A stretch of 64,000 nucleotides of DNA from Acanthacorydalis orientalis (GCA_034766995.1 CM068322.1:15944310-16008309); one strand, 5' to 3'; positions 1-13,298 are shown, numbered from the stretch's first letter. Numbers and translations: made by a program. The notes: generated by a model from the letters alone, not told the origin.

Positions 1-28
1 ACAATTCGTCGGAAGTACATGTAACTGA

Positions 29-162
29 AAAGTGCAATTTTCAAAAATATTTCAACCAAATTGATCTGACAATCAGGTCAGATCAATTTGGTTAGATCTG
101 ACTACACATGATCACAATATCTTTCATCGAAAGATTTAATTTTTGAAAAATTGTACTTTTTT
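29..162. repeat. Foldback element with nested inverted repeats
   Basis: The inner 17-bp perfect arms AACCAAATTGATCTGAC (54-70) and its complement (77-93) are separated by AATCAG. Imperfect outer arms lie at about 29-53 and 129-162 (AAAAGTGCAATTTTC against AAAAGTACAATTTTT when inverted). It resembles a small foldback MITE or the end of one. Confidence 0.5.
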
Positions 163-1272
163 GAAAAAATACAGAGCATTTATATTCATTCGCTTTTCAC
201 ATTCTTCATTTACTATTTGATATGACATACTTTTTATCATTCGTCATTTATATGTTTTCTATTACGTTCTACAATAAAGCCACTTGAGTCGTCCCAACGA
301 GAGTATAATATGATTTTCGTGAACAATAGCACCTACATTGTTAACGTTTATGACCCATTGTCACGAACATCTTCGTGCTTTGATAAAAACATATCTCGTT
401 GCATGTTCGGTTGATTTCGTAGCACATTTGTCTCACTCCACACTTGTGCATTAAGTTCGGTAATAACATCATAGAAGTTTTGAAGAAGATAGTAGATAAG
501 TTTCGCTGTTGAACATACGTGTAGAATCTTAACAGAACGTGTGTTGTATTCTTGTATTTGGCAGTAGAGAAATTTATATAGCTGAACAATGCTTTCACAG
601 GAGATTGTGCCAGGAATGTTCTAACATGTTCTCGATAAATTACGAGATACTAGTATTTTTCTAATTTCATTATTGTATTGTTGTTGTTTATCAACATGTA
701 GCAAATACCATGTTTACAGAAAGTTGTTAGGTACAAGAAATGTTTAGTGATTGGCATTTCTTCGATTTCAGCTTTATAGTCGTGGGCTGAAAGTCAAACA
801 GACTAATTTGTTATCAATTCATATAAATGTATCTAATGTATTCTTTTTAATGAAATTGTATGTATTTTTTGTTTGAAAGTAACTTTTAAAATAAATCACA
901 TCGTTATGTGTGATTGTCTATCATTTTCTAGTAATTTATCGACTTTGTAAGCAAAGAATTCTTATCCTTGGAACTTTTCCAAAACTTATTCACTGTCAGT
1001 ATAGTTTTCCATAATTCAAGTACGCTTATCTATTCAGAATCATTTACAAGTATTTGACATATACTTATTAGACGGTACATTATGGTGAAATATGATAGGA
1101 AAATAAATATTTCTAGATAATTGTCGTAGGAATATTTAGTCTAAATGTTTTTCTAATGACCAAAACCGGAAGTTTTATTTGCAATACTGCCTTTAGTCTT
1201 TTAGTACAATATAAGTTACCATTAATAGATCCTTACATATATAGAAACTTATTTTACAGTCTTATTGTAGTT

Positions 1273-1300
1273 ATAAGCCTATATAATAATATAGGCTTAT
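1273..1300. repeat. 12-bp perfect hairpin
   Basis: Arms ATAAGCCTATAT and ATATAGGCTTAT around an AATA loop. Confidence 0.7.
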
Positions 1301-1805
1301 CGTAATTTTTTTCGGTAGGACGTTAGTAGAAGTTCATATAAAATACATATTTTTCATATTCGTTATTTTTTTTTATCAACGATCAAACGTTTGAAAATAA
1401 CCCCGTTTGAATAAATTCTATTTTTGTTGTTAAATTCATGATGTGGTGCATATTGATTTATTTTTGATATAAAAGAACTGAACTCACCAATTCCTCAGAT
1501 TTGAAAATAAAAACCTATATTGACTAAAATTCTGAAAAACTTTTTGAAATCATTCTTAGTAGTAGTTAATTTCCATCTACTGATAAGTCTTAATAACTCT
1601 GGCTCATTTTGTATGTTCAAATAGACAGGAAAAATATTATTGACATGATGGTTCCAACTGAAAATACATAATTTTGATTATGTAATTCATTTTTAAAACG
1701 AACTGATTCTAAAATCTGCTGAAACATAAATTACGTGTGGTGCAGTCACGGTTCATAATTTACTTAGCACAAAGGCATGCATACAGACACATTCATTTAT
1801 TTACG

Positions 1806-1807
<2 letters not shown>

Positions 1808-1861
<54 letters not shown>

Positions 1862-1876
1862 ATATATATATATATA
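1808..1876. repeat. (AT)n with (TG)5 insert
   Basis: Dinucleotide array interrupted by a TG block at about 1851-1860. Confidence 0.95.
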
Positions 1877-2392
1877 GGCTGTATGTATAAAAAAAAGATA
1901 TTTTTATGATACGATATTTTTAGAGTAAATATAAAAATATTTAAATCATAGATATTCATAAAAACAAGACATTCATCTATTTGTAATTCTATTTCAAATT
2001 GATACTGCAGCTGAAAAATAATACAATACATATACGTAATGAGCTAAAAATAATCATGCAGTATAGACATAAATATGATAATAGTTCGTTAAAGGTATTA
2101 TTCAACCTTAAAACGATTTTAATCTTTTTTAAATCAAATATTTTATGATATTATTTTTCGCATCATCACTTTTTGTGGGCGTTTACTTCAGGAAATATAA
2201 GTTGATTTTAAATAAATTTCAATTTAAAATAAGGAAATGTACACATACTTATTAAAATACATTGATCAGTTTTATTATTTAGCTTTATTTAAAATAAAGA
2301 ATAAAAATAACAGATGCATGTTCAACAAATATCAATTATAAAAAATACACATTTGAAAATATATACACGTAAATGTTTGTCTGAAAAAGTAA

Positions 2393-2433
2393 TTATATAT
2401 ATATATATATAAATTATATATATATATATATAT
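2393..2433. repeat. (AT)n, two short blocks
   Basis: Two TA runs split by AAAT. Confidence 0.9.
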
Positions 2434-2694
2434 TTAATGAAATTAACAGCCAACTGAAAAAAATTGTGAATATTTGATTTTTAATTATCATTAAAGTTGT
2501 AAACAGTATACATTCTTCAATTATTTATAGTGGTATTTTTTTTAATTAAAACTTACATGTAGTTCAATTTAAATTTAATTCCTTTTACGAGTTAGTAGTT
2601 AGTTAGTTTGTCGGTCTAACACCGTTTGAAAAGGATATTTTCAATTCGAATTCGATTACAAAATTGAAAAAAGTAAATATATACTCAAACAGAG

Positions 2695-2699
2695 ATATG

Positions 2700-2740
<41 letters not shown>
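2695..2740. repeat. (AT)n
   Basis: TA run with TATG variants at its left end. Confidence 0.95.
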
Positions 2741-2742
<2 letters not shown>

Positions 2743-2758
2743 TTAATAAAAAAAAACT

Positions 2759-2760
<2 letters not shown>

Positions 2761-2800
<40 letters not shown>
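2761..2800. repeat. (TA)20
   Basis: Pure TA run followed by CA-rich sequence. Confidence 0.95.
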
Positions 2801-2807
<7 letters not shown>

Positions 2808-3052
2808 TCATATACACACACAAGGATTTTTATATCTATATACGCCACAGTTTTGTATCCGTGAAGCTTTTTTTTAAATTAAAATTTTGTATTAAGCCTT
2901 TATTTTTTATATTTTCATCTATTGGCTGCCTGAAACAAAATGTTTTGTAAACAACGTATTTAAATAATAGAATTTCTTTAATTGTACCTTTTTTTAATTA
3001 CTTTGAGAAATAATGATGCGTTAGGTGCAATTATATGTGTTATGTATGTATG

Positions 3053-3060
<8 letters not shown>

Positions 3061-3084
<24 letters not shown>
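3061..3084. repeat. (AT)12
   Basis: Short AT run followed by TGTATGTGTGT. Confidence 0.9.
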
Positions 3085-4104
3085 TTGTATGTGTGTAATT
3101 ATTTGCATATACTTATTTATAATAATTATCTAAATTATATTTTTATGAATACTCTGGTTAATAGAATTTGAAATTTATTTGTCATGAAAATAATATGTAA
3201 ATATTTTATTTTCTCTCTTTTATTTAATTGTAATTTATTTTATTTATTTACCTATATATGATCATCTTTATATTTAAATGTATTAATCACGAAAGAGTTA
3301 TTTTTTCAAGATTTCAGTTGTATGTAAGAAATGAAAACAGAATTGTATATTTTTTAAATAAGACATTTATATATATGATTAAAAATGATTAAAATTAATT
3401 TTAAATTATTTTCATAAATAATTCTCAAAAATAGCCATAGAAAAAAACTGACAATTTTACTCAAAATATAAGAAATTGATTAAATCGTTCATTTGAAAAA
3501 AGATCACGTATTACGCATAGAGCTAGTTGCCCTAATTACTAAGTCTTTTCACATACAATGTAAAACGCCTGCGAACTATTTGTAAAACTTATGGGTTCTT
3601 CTATCTCGTACCGCTTACTTGTTCCTAAAGATTTTTCATGGCTGTTTGGTCTGCTATAGTAAATGTACTTTTTGACGATATTCCTCTGATGTTTTACTTA
3701 AAAAAGATTTTTTCTTTTAAAAGTTTTCGCATTCTTTTAGATAGTAAAAATAATTACTAATTAAACGATGTTTTTTTTTATTAAAGAATTCAAATAATTG
3801 AAATTGTATATAGACATATTTGTTGTCTACATTTTTTATGTATTCTAAAAATATATTTATTTATATTCTAAAAAATAATTCAATACTTAAAAATAATGAT
3901 AAAAAAATAATTTTAACTAGATTATAATTTAAAGAAAAAATAATTTATTTATAAACTTTATTTATTTAATTAATAATGTATTTATTCTTTATTATAATAG
4001 ATTTATTAGTAATATAGGCTCAGTATTACTTCTTCATATAGTATCATATAACTATTAATACATCACGTCAATCTTAATTAGATTATTAGTAATTATATGA
4101 AAAG

Positions 4105-4108
<4 letters not shown>

Positions 4109-4178
<70 letters not shown>
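4109..4178. repeat. (TA)n, about 35 units
   Basis: Uninterrupted TA array. Confidence 0.95.
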
Positions 4179-4179
<1 letters not shown>

Positions 4180-4602
4180 ACTTCCAAATATTTCTTTGAT
4201 AATTTTCAATTAAATTTTTTGTATTATAAAAAATATCTTTTTAATAAAATCAGAATTTTTTGACAATAACAGATTTTTCCACTGACTAAATTCCGTTTCG
4301 CAAATAAATTATTTATTTTCTCACAGACTACATTTTTTTCAGATAAAAAATCTATGTACTTAAGATGGTCGAATTACAATCGAAATGCTTCTAAACAGAA
4401 ACCAGAATGATAAAAAATCCAATTATTAAATAATTCAGTGTGAATGTGTCATTTATAGGAGAATAATAATTTTAGTTGAGAATGAAACTTATTTGTATTA
4501 TTACAAATACGTCAGGTTTTTTAACAAAGTGTCTGTAACGTGAAGGTAAACTAATTTAAGATTAATAATTATTCTGGTGTGAAATTATATTTGATAGATT
4601 AA

Positions 4603-4605
<3 letters not shown>

Positions 4606-4652
<47 letters not shown>
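4606..4652. repeat. (AT)n
   Basis: Uninterrupted AT array ending in ACACAG. Confidence 0.95.
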
Positions 4653-4656
<4 letters not shown>

Positions 4657-4896
4657 TATATTTAGTTTCAATTAAATCTATATTTAACATATAACTTTTG
4701 TTAGAAATAGAATTTGAATATTTTTTTAGTGGCTATTTAAGTATTTCATTCATTGTTCATCCAGCAGGTCAATTAGGTTTTATTGATTTAATTTAGAAAA
4801 GTATAATGTTCTCTAATACTGAAAAATAAGTTAAATTAGACACATGAAACCTTATGTTCGAGTATACTTTTTAATTTAACAATTTTGTTTTTATAT

Positions 4897-4898
<2 letters not shown>

Positions 4899-4962
<64 letters not shown>

Positions 4963-4980
4963 CATACATATATATACATA
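4899..4980. repeat. (TA)n with (TACA)n tail
   Basis: Pure TA run to about 4956, then TACATA units. Confidence 0.95.
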
Positions 4981-5575
4981 CAAGTATGTATCATGTATAT
5001 AGGCATAATATCGAAGTCATTAGTATATTTCAGTTTATTGATTTTATTTGTCACGAATATAATTTTTATTTATTTTAAGAAAAATGTGTATTGTACTATA
5101 TATATTATAATACATTTTGATACATATATCTTTTTTTTATCAATATAAGCGATTATTTTGAGAAGTTTAAATATTTTAACAAAATAATATAGTGTACTTT
5201 AATACTGTTTGGAACATTTAATAATTTGTATTAAATATTTCACATTTTTTATCAGTTAAAACTTTGTTTTAGTCATTTAGTCTAAGATCATTTTTAATTA
5301 ATACAAATCTGTTTCTTTAATCTTTCCTGAAGATGTACCGATACGGAGAAAAAAATTTACAAGATGTGAAGGAGTTGATAATTACTCTAGTACTTCTATT
5401 AAATGCTAAATCTTTTCTCATGTACTCTTTATAGTTTTTTATCTCAGTTCTTCAGTTTCAATTCTTTTTTTTATATCTTCTTATAAAATTAATCCACTTG
5501 TCTGTTCTTACACCCATAAATTTCTTTTTTTTCAGCTGTTTAATCTGAATTGTAAGTCCTTTACAAAATGAGTGG

Positions 5576-5576
<1 letters not shown>

Positions 5577-5657
<81 letters not shown>
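5577..5657. repeat. (TA)n, about 40 units
   Basis: One TATG variant inside. Ile/Tyr ORFs here are artefacts. Confidence 0.95.
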
Positions 5658-5660
<3 letters not shown>

Positions 5661-5854
5661 CTAACGTATTTTATAATTTCACTCGCCAAAATCACTCCAC
5701 TTCCTGACATCTTGAATCCATTTAACTTAGTGGTAATAATTTCCGTTTTTTAAAACTATATTAACTAAAGTGAGTTATTTTAGCGAAAGTGCATTACGTA
5801 TTCAGACTATCAAGAAATTCTTCTTTAAAAAGAATATATTTACGGATTTTCAAC

Positions 5855-5856
<2 letters not shown>

Positions 5857-5937
<81 letters not shown>

Positions 5938-5952
5938 TTATATTTATATATA
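5857..5952. repeat. (TA)n interrupted by CGCA
   Basis: Two TA blocks around ACGCATA, with a worn tail. Confidence 0.95.
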
Positions 5953-6260
5953 TAAATATTACACATTAGTATATTAAAAAAGTACAAAAAAAAATACCTC
6001 GTTAATTAATACGTTCTGAAAAAGGACTGTAATACGATTAAAATTTATTATTATGCTAATTCCCTGATTTTAACATTCATTTGCCATTTATATGCAATAC
6101 GCAAGGTGTACAAAATGCTGGCGTTAATATTTCAGGACATCAATGAAGGTCATCAGATACGAGTCAACAACTTACATTTTAATGATCATACAGTGTGTAA
6201 TGTAATTATTTAAAAAGTACATATCAGTTTGTACAATGTAATTATGAAATAAATTATATG

Positions 6261-6282
6261 GATATATATATATATATATACC

Positions 6283-6356
<74 letters not shown>

Positions 6357-6358
6357 TA
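6261..6358. repeat. (AT)n, three blocks
   Basis: Blocks split by CCTATAT and TTTATAT, followed by CAGACAGACAG repeats at about 6370-6390. Confidence 0.95.
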
Positions 6359-7796
6359 CATACAACAGAGACAGACAAACAGACAGACAGTCTCATACGC
6401 TTATACATATGCACATAGAAAGTGAAAAAATCAGGGTCGACATAAATGGGAATGACCTAATATGCCACAGAGTTTATTATCAAGTTTTTGAATTGCTTTA
6501 TATTTAGAAAATGATGCATTCTTATAATTAATAACTGTATAGAATACATAAATGTATTATATTTTATCAGCTGTAAACGGGAATATTTGTCAGTAAGACT
6601 AATAAAAAGTGTATGGAAGTAAAACAGATCGTGATAGTTTTAAAAATTTTTTAATATTAAATATTATTATGTTTATTTAAGTATAGCACATAATACAATA
6701 CAAAGAGAAAAAAAGTTATACGAAGAAGAATATATAGTTTTATACCATTTTTAAAATCATACTTTAAAGGTAAAAAGAAATTTGTATGAAATACATTTTC
6801 AGTTAAATATATAATATAATATTCGAACCTCATGGCAGATATTATCGTTCGTCGATACATCCATGGCGGTCACATGGAGTTTGCCAGTACAACTGTCTAT
6901 TTAAGTTTCTTTCTTTTCTTTAATGTATTATTATATTGTATGTCTACACTATATCTAATCTTTTTCTTTTATGGGACTTCAAATGTTTTTATGGAAACGA
7001 CTTTTTAAATGATTTTTAATTGAGGTAACTGCTTTTAGGACAAATCATACGTGAAGTGTGTGAATAGTTTATTTTTTTCTGGAGGTCTTTATTAAACTTG
7101 ATTGTTGATAATTATACTTTTAATCCTTCACTATGAATACACCTAAAATAAAAATATTTTTCTTATTCATTATATACAATACACCGCATAATATCTTTTT
7201 CGATACAAATCAATTTGATCGTGTGATAATTGTTCACCCTATTTATACCTTGTTTTAATTTTCACAACTGCAAATCAAACGCACTTCTTATTTATGTGCT
7301 TGTTAAAAATAATGCATATTCAAATAAATTTTTAATAATAAATTAAAAGCTAATTACTTGAAACCTATTTTTAAATAATTAGATTAATATGTTATCTTTA
7401 ATATAATTTCGTTACTTAAAATAAATTTCAAGTTATTTTAACTGGCTGTGTGTACAATTTAACATTTTTTAATCAAATGTTATATTATTGAAAATTGTTT
7501 CTTGACTGTATTTGCTTTTTTTTAAACAATGCAACTGTTTTCTGTAATTTTTTTAATACATCAGCAATTCTCGAGTTGTGTAACGTTAGTTATTTTCAAT
7601 TAACGTAGATATTTCGTCATTATTGACATCGATATGTCTTCCAGTTCATTCTTTATCGTCCAAGTTACAATCACTATTGCGAAACCTTTTAAAACATGTC
7701 TGAACAGTTCATTCGTTTATAGCATCGCTCCTATCATTTGTATTGTTACTTGTATTCGTTTTTTCATTATTTTGTTTTTATGTACAAGATTTTTAA

Positions 7797-7840
7797 TATA
7801 CATACACATACACATATGTATATACATATATATATATATA

Positions 7841-7880
<40 letters not shown>
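7797..7880. repeat. (AT)n with CA-rich left end
   Basis: TACACA units grade into TA runs. Confidence 0.95.
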
Positions 7881-7883
<3 letters not shown>

Positions 7884-9049
7884 CTGCTTATAAAAAAATA
7901 CAACTGACCAATTAAATAATGTTGTAATGTTATTGTTTTTAATAATAAATTTTATATTCCATAAATTCACGAAAAAATATAAATTTTTTAACGGTCATTG
8001 GAAAATATTCGAAAATCATTTATAAATTGTAAAAGTTCTATTTTAATTTTTTCCATTTATATTGATAACTTATATATGTTCAATATTTTGTTAACTAAAA
8101 GAAATTGAATTGTTTAATTATGAAACGAATTTACTTATGCTGTTTAGTATATTCACTGGTCAGCGTCTGCTTAACTTTTTATATTTAATTTTTTAAATCA
8201 TCTAAAGATGAGTATACAGTTTTATATTTATACTTGAAATAAAAGTTATAAAGAAAAACAGAAAAGACAAACAAAAACCGAAAAAAGAAATTCTTAGAAA
8301 ACAAACAAACATAAATGCATTTCCAATGTTTATTTCCATCGGTTTTTTTAAATTTATTTTTAATATTACATATTCAATCCAATCGTATATTCAGTGGAGT
8401 CGAAACGTCATTCTCAGTGATCGTACAACGACATACAATCAGAAGATTTGGCTTTTATCTGATGTCATATTCTTTGAATTCTTGAATGAGTGGACATACA
8501 TTTCATATCTTGTATTATAAACTGGTTAATTTAAATATACTGTGCTGTCGTCGTGAAAGTCTTTATGTATATTATCCATTTGTAAAGTATTATCGTTTTA
8601 TATAAAATGGTTTATAGGAGTGTATATTTATGAAAATATGTTTTATAATTACTCGACTTTATATATTTGTTTTTTTTTTGAATTAAAATATATTAGATTT
8701 AAACAAAAATAAATTATTTTTTTTCTTTTTTAATCATTTTTTGTGTTATTATTTTTGTTCAATTAATGCTACAAATTAAAGTAAATAATCATAGTGGTGA
8801 GCACTGTGAGGACTATTTTTATTTGCTTTTTTTAAATGCAGAACCGCGATCTTAATTATATAAAAAAAGCATATAAAAATATTTATATTTTTTATATTAA
8901 TTTTCGTCATTAACCCCTCTCAAAAATTATTGGTATATTTTGTAATATTTTATATAATTTGTGAAACAATCATCATAATTCTAGAAGTTAATATGGTGGA
9001 GTTGTAATCATGTAATCGATATTTTAGTATAGTCAGAGTAGATACTCAC

Positions 9050-9107
9050 CAGACTCTGTCGTACGTTTTCTGGGTTGATATTAAACTTTAAATCAGAAAT
9101 TATAGTT
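9050..9107 (-). other. Candidate 58-bp minus-strand exon
   Basis: The acceptor GATTTTAACAG ends at 9108 and the donor CTG|GTGAGT follows 9050. It reads TIISDLKFNINPENVRQSL with one leading base. The entry phase would fit the weak donor at the end of the large exon (22878), but 13 kb separates them. No other evidence supports the link. Confidence 0.2.
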
Positions 9108-9947
9108 CTGTTAAAATCAACATTCAAATATAAATAGAATTAAAATATTTTTTTCTAGTCTAATAATTAGTTTGATCGATGGTATATTTTAGTTCCTTAT
9201 ACATTTTCTGATATTTAAATTTGACTTGTTTTTTGGCCTCTTTCGAAATTTTTTTATGTTTTTTTTTTCAGTATTTTTTTTGTTTATCATTTCGCGTAAT
9301 ATATCTTTCCTATTTTAATTTGAAGCTGTATACTATTTTATCTACAAATGATCTTTGTTTTCGTGTTCTGTGTATTACTCTCTTTGTCTAATTACATTGA
9401 AATGTTTTTATATTTAAAATCTATGTTTTATTTTCGTAGGTAAGAACAGGTAGAATATATTTATTGAGTACTTTTAAAGAATACTTGGAATGAATGAATT
9501 TTGAAATTTGTACTTAAATTTAGAAACATGCTGTCCAAATGATCTCTTCTCAGTTTTATTAATTTATTAATTTTGAATTGTTGACATTTTTGAAAAAATA
9601 TAAAAGAGGCACAATTCGTGTAGTCAATTAATGTACATACTTATATATTATTTGATAAATTGTAAAACAGTACAGATTTCATATTTTTAGTAATTAAATT
9701 TAAAAAAATGCATAAATTGTTGTATGTTGACTGCCAGTGTTTTCAATCAATGCCATTTCTAACAATGTATGCGCAATAGTACGTTGAAAAATATTTTTTT
9801 AGTTCTTAGGAATTTTTTCGCTTCTTATTAAAATTGAGTATATCTTTTTATAAGATATTGAAGTGATACGCTTTAGACATCCTCGAATAAAGATTAGAAA
9901 AATGCATGTTGTTATTGGTATACATTTTTGAGATTCCACATTTATAA

Positions 9948-9950
<3 letters not shown>

Positions 9951-10006
<56 letters not shown>
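9951..10006. repeat. (TA)28
   Basis: Uninterrupted TA array. Confidence 0.95.
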
Positions 10007-10010
<4 letters not shown>

Positions 10011-10438
10011 CATAAACATCCAGATTTATTTAAAAATTGACAGATGTGTTTAACTATCGAATAAATAAAACGACTGAAATGTTTTATAAATTAAATATAC
10101 TTTTTTAATATATGAAACTTTAAATAATTGTTTATCAGTTTCATCTGTCTATGTATTTAATCCGTTTCTGTTCAATCTTGTTGTATAAATTAATTTTAAT
10201 GAAATTTGGTATTCGAATTTACCGATCTGTCTGTAACCCTTACCGATCAATCATTCAATCAGTTCACGAGAACGCACATTATATAGAACATGTTGAAAAT
10301 TAATCCGTAATCTTCATGAGTCTTGTAAAACGTATTCATTAAATTTATCGTAAAATATCTTTTTTAAGGGTTATTAATCAATAAATATCGATATTTATCT
10401 CACACGACTGCATTCAAAAAGCTTGTGAACCGAAAAAC

Positions 10439-10621
10439 ATGAAACTGAAACATTTCATGCGATATTTCCTTTCTATTGTTTTAACATTTCTCGGAAGTAC
10501 TGTAAAAGATCCGTTCGATGCTGCCAAAATTCACATGTTTAGAGTCTTTAAACGATCGCGTCGTTTTCTGAACTTACGCAGTCTGTTTTATCGAGCAACA
10601 CACATGCGCCTTTGTGAATAA
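10439..10621 (+). CDS. Possible small secreted peptide ORF (60 aa), unverified
   Basis: The ATG is in a favourable context (AAAAACATG). The first 20 residues (MKLKHFMRYFLSIVLTFLGS) have a basic start and hydrophobic core like a signal peptide. The remainder is basic (FRVFKRSRRFLNLRSLFYR) and ends ATHMRLCE. The TAA stop overlaps an AATAAA. GC is higher than in the flanks. No family is recognised and no promoter or splice structure supports it, so chance is quite possible. Confidence 0.22.
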   Translation: MKLKHFMRYFLSIVLTFLGSTVKDPFDAAKIHMFRVFKRSRRFLNLRSLFYRATHMRLCE

Positions 10622-11924
10622 ACACGTTTCTTTCTATTATAGTTATTCCTACTTCTGCGTACACATTTATTTTGATACGTTATGTAATGTGATTTTTTTA
10701 CTCTGAATTATTATAATCCAATACTTTTTTTCTCAAAATCAGCGTTAATTATAATAATTATTTATTAAAAATACAATAAAATAAAAGAATCGTTTTCAAC
10801 AATTTAATAATTCAAGTATTTTTTTTCTATATTTGATTCATTACACTGCAATGCGAACTTTTTCCTTGTATCAAACAACATTCAAATGAATTACATTGGT
10901 ACGAATTGATAACTGCAGACAATATATTGTAAAAAAATATAATAAGTGTTTATATCATTTTGTTGTTTATTTATTTATTTCTAAGATTTTATAGAACGTA
11001 CACTATTGTCTACATACATAAGCAAAGAACGAAATAATAAGTATGTTTTATATTTTGCAATAAGTAAGAATATATGAAATTAAAATATTCAGTATTGTAT
11101 ATTTGTTATAATAGAAAACAATTAAATCCAATTGATAAAAAAAATATTAATGGTTGTTAAATACTATTATAAATTGCTTTTATTGTATTTATATCTTCAT
11201 CGGAGTTTTATAATATATTTATAGCGATAAAAATTAATAGCATCGGTGTTTTTTTTAAATTAATTTGTAATATTTTCTTGGAATCATATTTTAATTTCAA
11301 ATCACCTGCTTTCTATCAAAAAATAAATGCCAAACAATAAACTGCAATATTCACTTATAATTACATTCAATCTTTGTCATTTGTATATTACTTATTTTAA
11401 CCTATTTAATTTATTTCAATATTATATAAATTTACAATTAGATGTTGATTTCAAAACCCAATGTAGAAAGCAGTTTAAAATTAAACCGCGTTTATTTAGC
11501 GCAGTCGCTTTGCTGATTTAATTTAAATAAAAAAATCCTGAGTTAACACTATCTGCGTGAAATATATTCGCATAAAGCCAGATGTGTAGAGCACACTGCA
11601 TTGTCATAAAAAACATCGCTGTTGTCATTTTCAGTCCAAGGTCATGTTTAAAGCTCCGGACGAATATCTGCTTTTTCCCGTTTCTGTATTTGTATCGTGA
11701 TTACTTTTTTTGTGTTTTGATATAATGCAGTTAGAAATGATGTTATCTAGATTTAAAATTCGAATGAGTTTTGTCTTTCCGTTACTTTAAATGCACGTTA
11801 ATCTTTTTATATTTTCAATAATGTTTTATATGCAGGGATGTGACATGGTTTTCGATTTATATGAATATTCATGTTTTATTATGTTATAATCTTTTGCAGC
11901 ATCTTTTCGTACATTTCATTTTTC

Positions 11925-11927
<3 letters not shown>

Positions 11928-11972
<45 letters not shown>
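11928..11972. repeat. (TA)n
   Basis: Uninterrupted TA array. Confidence 0.95.
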
Positions 11973-11977
<5 letters not shown>

Positions 11978-12178
11978 TGTTTTACTTATTTGATTGAAAG
12001 TAGATTAATCTCAAAATATAAATATATATTATTAATATCTGTTGAAATTCAAATTATCTTTGTATTATAATTTCCGTTTTATTTTGTTTTCATTATTTTC
12101 CTGTCATTTAGTTATTATTATATTCCAATTATATTGTTCAGAAACAGTTCTTCTAACAACACGTATATTTTTAATAGA

Positions 12179-12181
<3 letters not shown>

Positions 12182-12215
<34 letters not shown>
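12182..12215. repeat. (TA)17
   Basis: Uninterrupted TA array. Confidence 0.95.
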
Positions 12216-12219
<4 letters not shown>

Positions 12220-12340
12220 GCCTGATGTGTGTCTAAATTTGTATATAAATAATAAGTACGCCTACATTCATATCTATTTAAATGAAAAAAAATTCTTGAA
12301 TCATTGAATGCTCATTTTCCATTAACAATGTGTAAACGTC

Positions 12341-12419
<79 letters not shown>

Positions 12420-12426
12420 ATGTGTA
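12341..12426. repeat. Compound (TA)n(TG)n(TA)n(TG)n
   Basis: Almost entirely alternating pyrimidine-purine over about 85 bases. Confidence 0.95.
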
Positions 12427-13128
12427 GATTTATCTGCAATGTAACGAGAATATAAAACGAAGGTTTAGCGATGAGTGCGGTCTCTTATCAATCAGTTATG
12501 GATTGACTCACGGGCCATTTTAAAAATTATGTTATTTACACTTAGTAAACTGAAATGTAACCTATATGATATTTTGCAGCGAAAAACATATTTACTTAAT
12601 ACTCGGAAGACCACACGGATTGCTTTTAGAGAATACAAAAACATTCGTATACATGTTATCGGAAATATTTTCTTCTGCTCTGAACCAGTGACATACAAAT
12701 ATTTATTAATTGTAGAAAGTATATTCGACATTCTATATGAAAATATTACAGGAAATATGAAATTCTTCACGTACTTTAATTATTTTTCATTTATAATTTT
12801 AATATAAATGTACGTGTATCATTCTAGTTATATATCGTGGATATAGATTTATAAAATTATTAAAAAATCTTAAAATGAATATTTAAATGTGTTTTATGTG
12901 TTATAAAAATCGGTCTTGATACTAAAAAGAGATTAATATATTTTCATAGAAATAAATTACAAACATGCAATGAATCAACCGGATTTGTTTAATCAAAGCA
13001 ATTGTTTATTTGATTAAAAAAAGTTAATATATCCGTTGCGTTTTGTAATAAAAATAATATTTATCTAGTTGATGTGGTAAATTACGATATATGTTCAAAA
13101 GTGTGACAGGTAATTTGATAATGTCAGG

Positions 13129-13129
<1 letters not shown>

Positions 13130-13187
<58 letters not shown>
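13130..13187. repeat. (TA)28
   Basis: Uninterrupted array. Confidence 0.95.
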
Positions 13188-13192
<5 letters not shown>

Positions 13193-13253
13193 CGTGCAAA
13201 CAGCTATTTATGTTTATGTCTTTAGAATTCTCCTCTTTCCAAATATTCTATCC

Positions 13254-13254
<1 letters not shown>

Positions 13255-13298
<44 letters not shown>

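Larger units (their letters stand above)
1..1800. other. AT-rich noncoding stretch
   Basis: Foldback at the start, then no recognised gene. An 85-codon minus ORF (341-598) sits in slightly GC-richer DNA but shows no recognisable domain or codon pattern. A hairpin lies at 1273. Confidence 0.5.

Noticed and set aside
4836..5148. Overlapping ORFs of alternating Ile and Tyr on both strands
   Set aside because: They are translations of (AT)n arrays. The same applies to similar ORFs at 2603, 5568, 5770, 20174, 22662, 31212, 36001, 43859, 45154 and elsewhere.
12475..12807. ORF of 110 codons with an antisense ORF of 92 codons
   Set aside because: Both strands are open over the same bases, which points to low stop density rather than coding. 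No domain or splice context.
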